A stretch of DNA of 28,077 nt, from contig CAJNOQ010001838.1 in assembly GCA_905250885.1 (NCBI GenBank), positions 1 through 28,077 on the forward strand. The letters run 5' to 3'. The notes under the pieces were generated by a model, which was not told the origin of the DNA, did not search any database, and was given only the letters and a program-made list of their open reading frames with translations. Origin of the DNA: Didymodactylos carnosus (lineage: Eukaryota; Rotifera; Eurotatoria; Philodinida; Philodinidae). This document shows positions 1 through 9,922 of the stretch, piece by piece. Position numbers and translations under genes: made by a program. Every line of letters starts with the position of its first letter. The stretch's first letter is position 1.

Positions 1-600
1 TAAGCGTTGTGAACAGTTTCTTCAAAAATGTACATAATAAGTGCATATGATAATATATTTTAAAGCTGTTGAAAAAGGTTATAAATGGAATTGAAACGCG
101 TTGTTGCAGTAATAAAGAATAAAGAACGAATTATTTCCTCAAGTAATCTAGGAAAAAAGAGTTTTCGTTTTCTTGTTAAGAACCATTTGCTTGCGTAGAA
201 AAATTTTTCTCTCTAATCCTGTCATTCGGATAAAAAGGCTTCTTTAGATGCAAAGGTCTATATGTGAATGTAACACTCCCTTCAGTGCACTTTACCGAAT
301 TAATTTTAAATCTCTAACATCGTGTTGCTAGGGGAATTCCATTTGAAGTCGATAAAAACTGCAGGATAAAGTATATGTATATACACGGTATTAGCTGATT
401 CATTATCGTATAAATCATATTCCTATAGCTTCCATTATATCAAGCGCCATAGCCTATATTCACTGTGATGTATATCACCTGACAATTAATTATCTCAAAT
501 GGATTCTAAGATATATACTCATTTTGGGCGACTAATTATAAGATAACTGAAGCGAATATTGAAAAATAACCACAGATGTGTCATCTAGTAGAGATGTCCA
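1..600. other. A+T-rich DNA without a recognisable gene
   Basis: I see no coding stretch, RNA gene or clear repeat boundary here. Composition is strongly A+T-rich, as in most intergenic parts of the window. Confidence 0.6.
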
Positions 601-616
601 TCGCGGTTAGTAATCA

Positions 617-750
617 GCCGCTGCCGCGCCGCTAAGGTTTCCAAAAAACTGATGCCGCACCGCTACCGCGACGCAGACGTTTCCAAAATTTGGCACCGCG
701 CCGCTGCCGCGACGCGGATGTTCTTAAAAAATCGGTGCCGCGCCGCGATG
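617..750. repeat. G+C-rich minisatellite, 41-42 bp period
   Basis: A block of CCGCGCCGCT-like text recurs at 624, 655, 696 and 738, each followed by an A+T-rich spacer of the type TTTCCAAAA. The last steps are 41 and 42 bp and the first is shorter (31 bp). Base composition is abruptly unlike the flanks. It lies directly 5' of the hydrolase fragment, where that gene's N-terminal part would be expected, so it may mark the breakpoint. It is too short and too repetitive to be coding. Confidence 0.75.
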
Positions 751-790
751 GGAAGCAACTTAGATGGCTGCTCTCCATTTGCATAACTAA

Positions 791-1132
791 TATTTAAGAT
801 TAGAATCTGGCACCGGACAAGCAGCAATAATTTTTGTCATGATAAATCGTGTTAAATTACAAGGGTGGTTGGGAAAATCAATTAGAAAAGTTATTGAAAA
901 ACCAAAACAATTTCCAGTTTGGAACAATAGAAGCGATAAAACTTCTCTACTAGCAAAATATGTGACTGAGAATGATATTAGCTATAAACGAATCGGACAA
1001 ATTATAGATGAAATTAAGCTTGGAAAGAGGCAAGACAACACATATGGTTCAACTCATTATCATACAAAGAATGTCCATCCCAATTGGTCAAAATATAAAA
1101 CACCAACAGTGACGATTGACAACGTTATGTAG
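791..1132 (+). pseudogene. SleB/CwlJ-like cell-wall hydrolase, 3' fragment
   Basis: The reading frame is open from 791, after a TAA at 788-790, with an internal ATG at 839. The residues match the bacterial cell-wall hydrolase (SleB, Pfam Hydrolase_2) pattern in order: GQAAIIFVMINRVK, then a P-x-QF-x-VWN block (PKQFPVWN), then GSTHYHTKNVHPNW near the C-terminus. Known members are peptidoglycan hydrolases active on bacterial walls or spore cortex. The N-terminal segment with the expected acidic catalytic region (EARGE-like text) is cut away; only LES remains before G-x-GQ, and a G+C-rich minisatellite lies upstream. The normal ending (IGNHVFY-like) reads here as IDNVM and then TAG, suggesting loss of His and a Tyr-to-stop change. 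An upstream exon cannot be excluded (AG at 797-798 and 801-802). Metazoans normally lack this family, so ancient transfer from bacteria is inferred. The family call rests on motif recall only. Confidence 0.72.
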
Positions 1133-1360
1133 CAAGGAAAAAACACGCATAAAACCAATAAAGATTAAGAATCAGTAACAGCATTATGAGAGAAAATCAT
1201 TCAATTTCTAATACATATTCACAAAACTTATATAAAATTCTTGCCATCGATGCATATTTCTCTATTATCTGGTATATGTTTTTTCAACTCCTTTATCGTT
1301 ATTATTGTAGATGATTATAAAATATATAAGATATTTTCAAAAACATTACTTCATGCAACT

Positions 1361-1531
1361 TCACTTCTTTTTTGCTACTAAATAGAAATGCTGTGTGTAC
1401 AATTTATTCGATGATAAAAAGATAGGATTATTCAGTGAGTCCACCAGGTTGACGCTAACGAGCTGGACGGCATCACCGTTACTGCAGAAAGCAGTTGATT
1501 TCTGACTATTGGAGAGAAAAGAACATAGATT
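1361..1531 (-). other. possible short coding remnant, unidentified
   Basis: On the minus strand one frame runs open to a TGA at 1361-1363 and has coding-like text such as SNGDAVQLVSVNLVDSLNNP. A pyrimidine-rich tract ending in AATAG (1510-1506) could be a splice acceptor, placing an exon start at 1505. Local G+C is higher than in the surroundings. There is no ATG, domain or partner exon that I can identify, so this may be chance. Confidence 0.22.
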
Positions 1532-1876
1532 CGCTGATTGTTATAAAACGTGAAAATTTTTCTTGCTGAATGGACCGACATTACCACTTTAACTTATAAC
1601 AACTATACATGTTTTTCTATAAAACATAATTTTTGAAACCAATTATCTTCAGCTCGACTTAAGTAAGAAAAGTCTTTTTTACACAAATAAAATACCAGTC
1701 CCTTGCACAGTAGACAGCCAGGTATAAATCGTGTACAAATTTTATTCCAATAGAGTACAACTATACAAGATTGTTGATAAACTCTTAATCAGTTTTTTGT
1801 AAGCTTGTCAAAATGTATCAGGTAGATTGAAGATTAAGAGAGTGTTTCGAAATATATTGCGGTCGGTAAAATATAT

Positions 1877-2509
1877 CCTGGGTAAAACTCCAATTTTAGT
1901 TTTCACTGGTCAAAACTTGAATTCAAAATTATAATTTGAGTTTTGCGTGTATTCCGTTCATTAGGACGGTGTAGGTACGATATGATGTATCTTAGAACTG
2001 TCGTATTTTGTAATTTCATAAATATATAACGTACAGAGTCATTTTTTCAAACAGATCACTCGTTCTCTTCTAATTATTTGATATTCAACTCTCATCTCCT
2101 GGACTATATCGAAGTAAGAAATTGAAATTCATACAGCCTACAGTCAGTAAAATACAAGCTGTTCGCTTCCATTGAACGAATTTAAATCGATTTTAGACGA
2201 CTTCACTAGCGACAGAATAACTTTTCGAGTTATAGTAATCCGATGACATTAATTGTCAAACTTTTCTTATTTCGATATTGTCCAAGAGCCGAGAGTTAAA
2301 TATCAAATAATTAGAAAAGAAAGAGTGATCTGACTGAAAAAATGACTCTGTACGTTATATATTTATGAAATTACAAAATATGACAGTTCTAAGATACATC
2401 ATATCGTACCTACACCATCCTAATGAACGGAATACAGGCAAAACTCAAATTATAATTTTGAATTCAAGTTTTTTGATCAGTGAAAACTAAAATTGGAGTT
2501 TTACTCAGG
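1877..2509. mobile_element. foldback element with ~248-bp inverted arms
   Basis: The left arm (1877 to about 2123) and right arm (about 2262 to 2509) are near-complementary, with a loop of about 138 bp. The outer ends read CCTGGGTAAAACTCC and, on the other strand, CCTGAGTAAAACTCC. Matching text includes ATAACGTACAGAGTCATTTT and its complement. No convincing target-site duplication is seen and the loop has no ORF, so this is a non-autonomous foldback/MITE of uncertain superfamily. A local inverted duplication is the alternative. Confidence 0.8.
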
Positions 2510-4120
2510 CAAACTTAGCATCGGCAGCATCGCTTTTCAATCCTTTCCTTGTCATACTCAGCCTTGGCATGATCAATTATATATGAAAACAGCATAATAG
2601 CACCGAACAATGTATAGTATAGAAGCTTCTAACTGAAAAAGTTTTGAGCAAAATTTCTATTCTTGGTCTCGAAAGCGATTTTCAGAGAAAGAGTTTCTTA
2701 AAAAAAGAGTTTTTATTTCTGAGGTTTTTACATCTAAAAGACAAGGTATCCATTACACGAACGTTTATGCCCACAAAAATGCTAATGTCTACATCAGTGA
2801 AAATTTCGCCTCTTTTTCATTTTTAAGAGACTTATATATTATTTTTTTGTTGTCTTAGTATTGGTTCCACCATGTTTTATCCGGCTTTCTCTCAAGAATA
2901 TGATGAAATCATTCACTTCACGTTAAAAAATCGTAATTACTTCATTTGGGGTAATTATGATCAGCACAGCCAAAATGGCTGGAATGAAGTACTAATTAAT
3001 GCTAATGAATTTTAAGCTAATTTTTACATCGATCGATATATAAGACTCAACTCCACTTTCCTGTAAAAAATATCCCTTTTTTTTGGTGAAAAATAGCTGC
3101 AGAGCTTACCCTAGGCTACTCTGCATCTTAGATATATGTATATCTCTATTCGAATGCTAGAGCCCTATTCCTTTCTTTTCTACTAATCGACAAGAAAAAA
3201 CAAAAAAAAATCGAAAGAATTTATCTTGTACTTCACGTGTAACATGTAGCATAAGAAGTTGAAATAAAAAGCTAACTTTCTTAGTGCCTAACAGATTCTT
3301 TTCAAACCGTGTGATCAAACTTTTTATTTGAACTAAGTTTATCGAATGCAGACACTTCGTTTCGTCAAAATATAGTTTTATTGATATTTGCCATAGATGT
3401 CTCTCATTTGTACGTGACGTTGCTAGTAACGCTGATGACATTGAATTTAGTAGGAAATCGATAGATTTTAGTATAATCAAGTATTGTTTCATATATTGTA
3501 AATTTCATTATGCTGACTGCTTGCGAATTTCTTCAAAAATTCGCGTAGGCGTCATATAACTAAGGAACGCTAACAATTAATGACAGATTCCACTTTATTC
3601 CTAGTACCATTTTCCCAGCACTCATAACTCAAGTGTGTCATAAAGATAATAAAAGTCTCTTAGAAATGAAAAGAACCGATCATCAGTAGTTCATCTGACC
3701 CGCTAATTTATTCAAAAAACCTCAAAAAAATAATGACATCTGCGTTACTAGTAACGCTCGTATAAAAATTTGTATTCGCAATACTCCGCCGCTCCTCCAA
3801 AACTTTGATTCGGCCCCAACACAAAATCAACAACAAAATCAAAGGAGCTATACCGCAAAGAAAGAGTGTACGGTTGGAGTATAATCACACGGTTCCTTTC
3901 TCTCAAAACCCATTTTAAACTATGGAAATGAAAAATTTGAAATCACAAGATTTTCTTCTGCTTTGCTCTTTTAATGAAACTATGTGACTTTCGATGAATA
4001 ATAATTAAAATTTCTAACCTTAACGGCTTCAAACCCTATTGATAGTTTTCGCTGTAATAACATGACTGCGAGTTAAAACTTTTATGTCATGACTTTCATA
4101 ATATACCTATTCTTTTCTCA
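2510..4120. other. A+T-rich DNA, no gene recognised
   Basis: The short open frames on both strands have low-complexity, non-protein-like composition and I do not accept them. Two copies of CTAGTAACGCT occur, near 3422 and 3749; the second sits in a 16-bp perfect palindrome (GCGTTACTAGTAACGC). Nothing else is supported. Confidence 0.55.
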
Positions 4121-4124
4121 TTTT

Positions 4125-4143
4125 TTTATTGATTTAATTTATT
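4125..4143 (-). terminator. tandem AATAAA poly(A) signals
   Basis: On the minus strand AATAAA occurs at 4143-4138 and again at 4130-4125, about 42 and 55 nt downstream of the GPCR stop codon. This is a suitable distance for 3'-end cleavage. In A+T-rich DNA the hexamer is common, so only position supports the call. Confidence 0.5.
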
Positions 4144-4184
4144 TACATTTTTTTCTAACGCATATAATTTTGAAGTCTCATGGT

Positions 4185-6210
4185 TTAATATTGATGAGTT
4201 GCTGTTCCCATTATCGACATTTGCATACTTATCGATTGATCGCTGCGTCGTTGAATATGTAAAACTTTACACACAACTTTAAACAATTCTCTTCGGAATA
4301 TTGAACCGGATAGCGTAAATAAATAAAAACTAAATCGAAGTCACTTTGCATGTTAAGCAAGAGCAATCGAACATACCTCGAACAATGAGCCAGAAATGAA
4401 ATATTGTTAACTATAACAGTAAACATGTTGTCTTGAGCTAATTTAAATGCATCCTTGTAGGAATTGCTTGTGAAAGTGCTGTACAAACGCTGAGTTGAAA
4501 GTGGTATCGTTGTGAAACTGATGCAGACAACCTGTATGAAGAAAGAACAGAGTGGAATACCGTCCATTTAAGACGCTCCAAATTCAAAGGTAAAGTACTA
4601 TTCATTTTTGACTTAAAGATGCACCATTCGACACAGAATTTTACACCGGTCACGAATATCTTATTCAAAAAATTGTCAGTACACTTTTTCGACGAGAAAA
4701 ATCGAAAAATTGAAAACTGTCATTCTTTCGAAAAATCGCAACTTTTTATAAAACATGTAATATCTCAGCTCCACAAGGTCGTAGAACCTTCGGAATACGG
4801 TTTTTGAAATTAGAGGAAAGAATTGCATATAGAACAATGTATTTCAAGGTTCCACACCCATGGGAAGTGCTCAATATCTCGTCAAACTTTAGAAGGCTTC
4901 GATTTCGATCCCCTTCGCTCGCAGACCTATCTCCTCCTGAGATAGAACCTTGATTCTTACGCCATTCGAACCGTCTTAAAACGTACAATAAAGTGGCGTA
5001 TTCTTTTTTTATTTATTTTTTTTTTTTATGCCTGATTTTATGCCTGAGATATTAAATTTTTATTGAAAAGAAGCAGTTTTCATCTAGAAACGACCAAGTC
5101 ATTTTTGAATAACTTTTTTAGTTTTTGTTAGATATTTTTTTATAATATACTGTTCGATCGCTTTTCAAATTCTCTACAAATTGAGCTAGTCAGAACGTCT
5201 AGACGGGTGGGTCTAGTCACTAAAGATATGCACAAGAATCGTTTGAGTGTTATATATTCAGTACAGCGTGGCACAATCATAAGAACTCCTTTCGTTTTGA
5301 TTTTTCGCTAAAAGCTGGAACAAATCTGAATGCGGTTTTGAATAGCTAGAATAGTTTTCTATCACATGAGGCACATATCGCCATTTTATGAGACAACCTG
5401 ATAACGGGGTTTCTGGAAAAATAAGATATTCGTGACCGGCGTAAAATTCTGCGTCGAATGGTGTATTTTTAAACCAAAAGTAAAAATAGTTGCTTTATCT
5501 TTGAATTTGGAGCGCCTTACCTGAAATACAAGCATGATCAGAAGTTGATTATCTGTTTTTCGTTTATTTCGGATGACTGCTGTTACCGCTGGTAACACTT
5601 GACTTCGTTGGTGTTTCACGTTAACCAAAGTCAGAAATCCAAAGACTAACATAATCAGCGGAGGTAACAAGCTGTAACATGCCATATGGTACAATGCATA
5701 AAATGTGCGATAGACTCCTTGTTGGCCGTTGCATGCGTTATTTTCAATGGTGAAATAAGCAAGCACATGACTGTACCCAATCATCAGTATAAAAAAGACA
5801 AGGATAATGAGACGATAAGTGGTGGATAAAGTACTGAATTTGCGTAAATAAGCATGTTTTGAGCTACAAAAATATCGATCGAGACTAGCGAATGCAATGA
5901 ACCAGGATGACGCAGCTCGAAATAACGAAAATGAATATAATTCCACACGACACAAAGGAAGATTATAGAGAGCAGGATCGATGTTGAAACCAGCAGAAAG
6001 AATACGAGTAGGCAAGTTGACCAAAATAACAAATGCATTACAAAAATTCGAAGCCAAAAAGTAAATGGTACATGAATTAGTGCGTAGACTGGGTCGAGTG
6101 AGAATGAGAAAATTGAATACGAGACCCAGCGAGCCGATGATAAAACACAAAACTAGAAAGTATCGGCTAATATCCAACGTGTACTGATTCAGTATAGCTA
6201 CGGATGACAT
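4185..6210 (-). CDS. rhodopsin-family GPCR, three exons, 329 aa
   Basis: An orphan seven-transmembrane receptor at the plasma membrane; the ligand cannot be read from sequence. Exon 1 is 6210-5521 (ATG at 6210-6208, 230 codons), exon 2 is 4531-4377, exon 3 is 4329-4185 with a TAA stop. Intron 1 (5520-4532) begins GTAAGG and ends ACAG, phase 0; intron 2 (4376-4330, 47 nt) begins GTATGT and ends TTTAG, after the second base of a Ser codon. Joining them gives a continuous receptor: hydrophobic TM1 at about residues 18-38, TM2 48-70, TM3 86-108 followed by DRY at 111-113, TM4 132-152, TM5 170-196, TM6 222-240, TM7 about 265-290. Cys87 and Cys160 fit the conserved TM3-ECL2 disulfide. TM7 has HCSSFYLFTLSG in place of a classic NPxxY. 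The cytoplasmic tail is short and basic. Intron 1 would be 40 nt but for a 947-bp MITE. Without splicing, exon 1 would read through into MITE sequence and lose TM6-TM7. The frame shows no lesion. Confidence 0.88.
4571..5517. mobile_element. Tc1/mariner-like MITE, TA target, ~103-bp TIRs
   Basis: The left end reads AGACGCTCCAAATTCAAAG from 4571; the right end, on the minus strand from 5517, reads AGGCGCTCCAAATTCAAAG. The two termini stay alike for about 103 bp, including CACCATTCGACRCAGAATTT and CCGGTCACGAATATCTTATT. Both sides are flanked by TA (4569-4570 and 5518-5519), the target duplication typical of Tc1/mariner. There is no transposase ORF, so it is non-autonomous. It lies wholly inside intron 1 of the GPCR gene. 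Internal text resembles other repeats in this window (8742, 13305, 17968). Confidence 0.85.
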
Positions 6211-6792
6211 TTTACCTGAATAATACTATAAGAAGTAATATATTACACTTTCATTACATCTCTCAGTTAATGAAAAGATTTTTTGACGTAAATCTTTCTT
6301 TCTTCTCTTGACATCGTGTAGCCTGGATGAACAGCAATTTAATTAAAGGAACTTACATGTTTAAAGAAATAAGCATGTTAATATACGATGAAAAAACTGC
6401 TATTAGTGTGAAAGTCCTAATGGACTTGTTTATTCAAGATCTTCAAAAGACCATATGAGGACGAACGAATATCAGATCATGATTAGCATCGCAAATTACC
6501 TATACCCATATGTATTTCAACGCAAGAGCGATTGAACACATAGGAACTTTTCCACGTGATTGATGTAGAGGTAAAACAATCGTATTTTTGAACACGAAGA
6601 AGCAATGCAATCGGTCTTAATATGTGTTTCAGTGTGATAATAAAACTAAAATATCGAGTAAATGATGGAAACTCGCTCCACTTGTACTCAATATAGCGAA
6701 TATAATAAAACAGAAGAAAACAATTTCTTGACGTGTAATCAGAGCACTGGAACGTTAGAAAGAGAAATATGGCTTACATGGTTTAGTTCCCT
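6211..6792. other. 5' flank of the GPCR gene, no other gene seen
   Basis: A+T-rich sequence upstream of the minus-strand receptor start. A promoter is expected here, but I can identify no TATA box, initiator or other element with confidence. Confidence 0.5.
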
Positions 6793-7606
6793 TTAATTAA
6801 AAATACAAAAAAACTATTTGTGAAAAGTTGAGGATATAGTTCCCGTTTTTTAGTTTCCTGTATCAAAAAAATTAATCAAGGAACAGGAAAAGGAATATAT
6901 ATACTTGTTTTTTGTTCTGTCATTCAATCAAAGAGCGTAATATAAATGCAACGAAGCAATGCATGTAGTGATGATTTCAAATATTAGAAATGTGCTTAAA
7001 AATCTTGTCGTGTTGGCTTAATAATAAATCCAGATAGTACAATTGAAAAAATTTTAAAAAACACTATGGCAAACATATTCTGAAGAAAAAATAGATTTGG
7101 TTTCACTTTTAAACGTAGCAGGACTTCAATATGTCAAATAATTAGAAGAAAAGTGCCAGAACTTATTTTTATGTCATTTCGACTTTTTATTGTATTTGTT
7201 TGTCGTGCACCCTATTACATTGCATCATCTAAATTTATTGTTAATACAACATGACAAGATTTTTAAACACATTTCCAATATTACAAAATCATCACTACAT
7301 GCCAGAGCTCCGTATGGACTCAAATTTTTGAGTCCAGTCCAGTCCATGGACTAAAAAAGTCTAGTCCAGTCCAGTCCGAGACCATGAAATCCAAAAAATC
7401 TGAGTCCAGTCCAGTTCACATGGACTGGACTATGGACTCAGTCCAGTCCATACGGAGCTCTGCTACATGCATGCTTCGTTACATTTATATTACGCTCGTT
7501 AATTGAATGACAGAACAGAAAACAAGTTCCTGTTCCTTGATTAATTAATTGATATAGGGAACCAAATCCTCAATCTTTTGGAAAATAGCTTTTTGTATTT
7601 CTAATA
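6793..7606. mobile_element. foldback element interrupted by a younger hAT MITE
   Basis: The left arm (about 6793-7031) is the imperfect reverse complement of the right arm (about 7231-7606). Matching segments include GAATGACAGAACA with TGTTCTGTCATTC, and AAATCATCACTACATGC with its complement. Between the arms lie about 200 bp of A+T-rich DNA without an ORF. The right arm is longer only because a 160-bp MITE plus its target duplication sits in it at 7303-7470. No transposase is present. Confidence 0.78.
7303..7462. mobile_element. 160-bp hAT-type MITE with 8-bp target duplication
   Basis: Perfect terminal inverted repeats CAGAGCTCCGTATGGACT at 7303 and their complement ending at 7462. The target duplication CTACATGC occurs at 7295-7302 and 7463-7470. 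TIRs beginning CAGAG with 8-bp duplications are the hallmark of hAT elements. The interior is made of short AGTCCAGTCC-type subrepeats in both orientations, giving strong hairpin potential. The complementary left arm of the host foldback has a single uninterrupted CTACATGC, i.e. an empty site. Confidence 0.88.
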
Positions 7607-8741
7607 GGCGTGTTACATGAGAAAACTATCTTCGAAACGTCCGGTCGTATTGAGTTATCCCTGGTTTACAAGGGTTTCTCGATGTGCTCTTTGATTTGAT
7701 AAACGGAGAATTTTGCCCAAAATGCTCTGAGGTCGAGTTTCTAGGCTATCTGAGCCAAGTAAGAAGCGTGTGACAAACTCAAATTCTATGTAATAAAAGA
7801 TACCATATTCAGAATCAGGATCAAAAATCGAATCGATTGATGTGTATTTCAAAATTTTTAGTTGATTATCATTTTTTGGTGAAAATCTCGAAGATTTTTC
7901 AACGTGAAAATTTGAAAAAAATTAAAGTACTCAAATAGGATAGAGATGCACGTCAGTTGATCCGATTTTTGATCCTGATTCTGAATATGATATTTTTATT
8001 ACATAGAAGTTGAGTTCTATTGGAGAAAATTGAGAGTTTCGAGCAGAATTCTGACTTTTTCGCCTTTGATTTAGAAAAAGTCCATACCGAGATCACATGA
8101 TACGGAAACATTATCAAACCTCTACGCTTGTTCAGTTTTTAATTCTGTATCTAGCCATATTTGAACCAGGTTTCTATCTCTTTTCTGATCTGAGATAATT
8201 TAATTTTAGAAAAAGTTAAATTTTTAAAATTTACATTTTAATTAATTAATTTAATTAAAATTTAGAATTTAAAATCGAAATTTTCAGTTAGAGACTTGAT
8301 TTTTTTCAAAATGTTCGCCTTTCAACGCCGATTCCTTCAGTGTAAACCTTGTTAGGGGTCTGTCTACAAAATATCCGAGCACATAGCTTCTTGAGAGTAT
8401 GGTATACGATTTCTGACACAATCGACAGCGTAATACTTCTATGTCAGTAAACTTGTCATAAAAGCTACACCCAGGGAAAAACTCTATTCATCGAGGAGAA
8501 TTTGTTCGAGGATGCCAATCCAGGGGTGTTATAAATCAGTTTCGTTAGGATTTTTTTATATCAACAACAGTTTTTTCATTGTCTGTTAACATGCTCATAT
8601 CTTTAAATATGAAACTTTCTTTAATTAAATTTATTTTCACTCAAGCTACATGATGCCAAGAGAAAAAAGAAAGATTTATGTCAAGAAAATCTTCTCATTA
8701 ACTAAGAGATGTGATTAAAATATAATGTATTACTGCTTATA
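7607..8741. repeat. inverted pair of the dispersed repeat family, decayed
   Basis: Text at about 7786-7845 (ATTCTATGTAATAAAAGATACC onward, containing CATATTCAGAATCAGGATC) reappears reverse-complemented at about 7966-8025. The same motif occurs at 9285, 13873 and 18727. The rest of the interval is A+T-rich, with an ATTAATTAATTTAATTAAAA low-complexity patch near 8240. No coding sequence is credible. Confidence 0.6.
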
Positions 8742-9310
8742 AGACGCCGCAATTCCGAAAACATAGCACTAATTTGCTTTTGGTTTATTTATACATCATT
8801 CGATAGAACTTTTCGAGCTGATCAAGAATATTGAGGTTTTAACCCTTACAACCAAATTTTAAGTAAAACAATGTAAAAACCTCTAAGGGCCTTAAATTAC
8901 AAAAGTTCGTTAGCTGATGAAAACTGTCGAAAGCTATTTTAAGTTCCATTTTGAACCCTCTCCGTTCTTTTTTCTCGATCCAGCGTATAGAACTGCCTCT
9001 GGAAATGTTATTTAGAACCTTATCGCATATAACGTGGGAGCACAATACCGCCAACAAATTTTGCAAACCCATCTAGTTTTTCTTGTTAAGAGATGTAGTC
9101 TTAATTTCTATCCCATTCGATTCGTCGTTACGCAAGCAAAAAAAGTGCGATTTGCTTTTTGAAAAATGTTGCTCCAGTGCTAAGAAAATTCATTTTTTCT
9201 AAATCAGTAGTGAAAAAGTGGAAATTCAGCCCGTAATTCGCACTTTTCCCCATTAGAACTCAACTTCTATGCAATAAAAATGTCATATTCGGAATCGAAG
9301 TCAAAATGTG
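8742..9310 (+). repeat. dispersed TA-MITE family copy, 3' end unclear
   Basis: Starts with AGACGCCGCAATTCCGAAA after TA (8740-8741), close to the left terminus of the 4571-5517 MITE. Internal landmarks shared with other copies are CATTCGATAGA, CATCTAGTTTTTC, TCCCATTCGATTCG, TTCAGCCCGTAATTC and CATATTCGGAATC. I cannot find the matching right terminus, so the end is where similarity fades. There is no real ORF; the minus-strand open frame at 8839-9072 is incidental. Confidence 0.55.
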
Positions 9311-9805
9311 TTTAAACAAAGAAAACTTAATATTCCAAATTGGTTTTTTTGATGATATCTCAAAGTAATGTAACAATAGCAAACGGCCTTACTCATCAAC
9401 ATCACCTTCGTTAAAAATGATGAAAAGACAGATCCCGTTTACGCTCGAGCCATGCCCAATATTGATTTTATCGTTCTCCAGAAATACTTCCGGCCTGAAC
9501 GAAACACGACCAAAAGTAATTGAATTGAAAAATATTCATAAATCTACGTGTCGTTTCAATTGAAAGAAAGAATTGATCTTATTCCCGCAACATCTGTTGA
9601 TTACCTTTTATTCAAATTTCTTTGATGATAATTACACTCACACATCATATGCAGAGAAAGTTATCAAAAAACGGTATTTATTTACAAAATGGCTCACCTG
9701 AAATTTCTTTGTCGTTTTAACAATAATATAAATTCATTTATGTTATTGTTTTGTATTTTTCTTGTTTTAAAGCCTAGAAAATTCAATTGAAAGAAAAAAC
9801 AAGGA

Positions 9806-9922
9806 AAGATGAACATCTTTTGGAGCTGGAGTCGGATTTAAAAACTCTAGTAGAGGCACCAGAATCGGACAGAAAAGCTTGGAGCCAGAATCGGAAGAAG
9901 TCGGAGCTGACCAGCTCTGTTT
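9806..9922 (-). mobile_element. hAT-like MITE fragment (CAGAGCTGG terminus)
   Basis: Read on the minus strand it begins CAGAGCTGGTCAGCTCCGAC and continues with CTCCGATTC/CTCCAGCTCC-type subrepeats, the style of many hAT MITEs. A similar start, CAGGGCTGGGCAACTCCGC, occurs at 24327. The far end and the 8-bp duplication are not recognisable. Confidence 0.5.

Noticed and set aside
3157-3492. 111-codon minus-strand frame
   Set aside because: Its composition is that of random A+T-rich sequence, with no motif, no suitable splice context and no repeat homology.
4229-4567. Open frame starting with Met inside the small intron on the minus strand
   Set aside because: Its N-terminal residues are intron sequence; residues from VVCIS to AHC are exon 2 of the GPCR, and the rest reads through intron 2 in the wrong frame.
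5386-5520. Extension of GPCR exon 1 past LVFQ
   Set aside because: These codons translate the intron start and the MITE terminus; splicing at GTAAGG restores TM6.
5784-6038. Minus-strand 84-codon frame within GPCR exon 1
   Set aside because: An out-of-frame shadow of the receptor.
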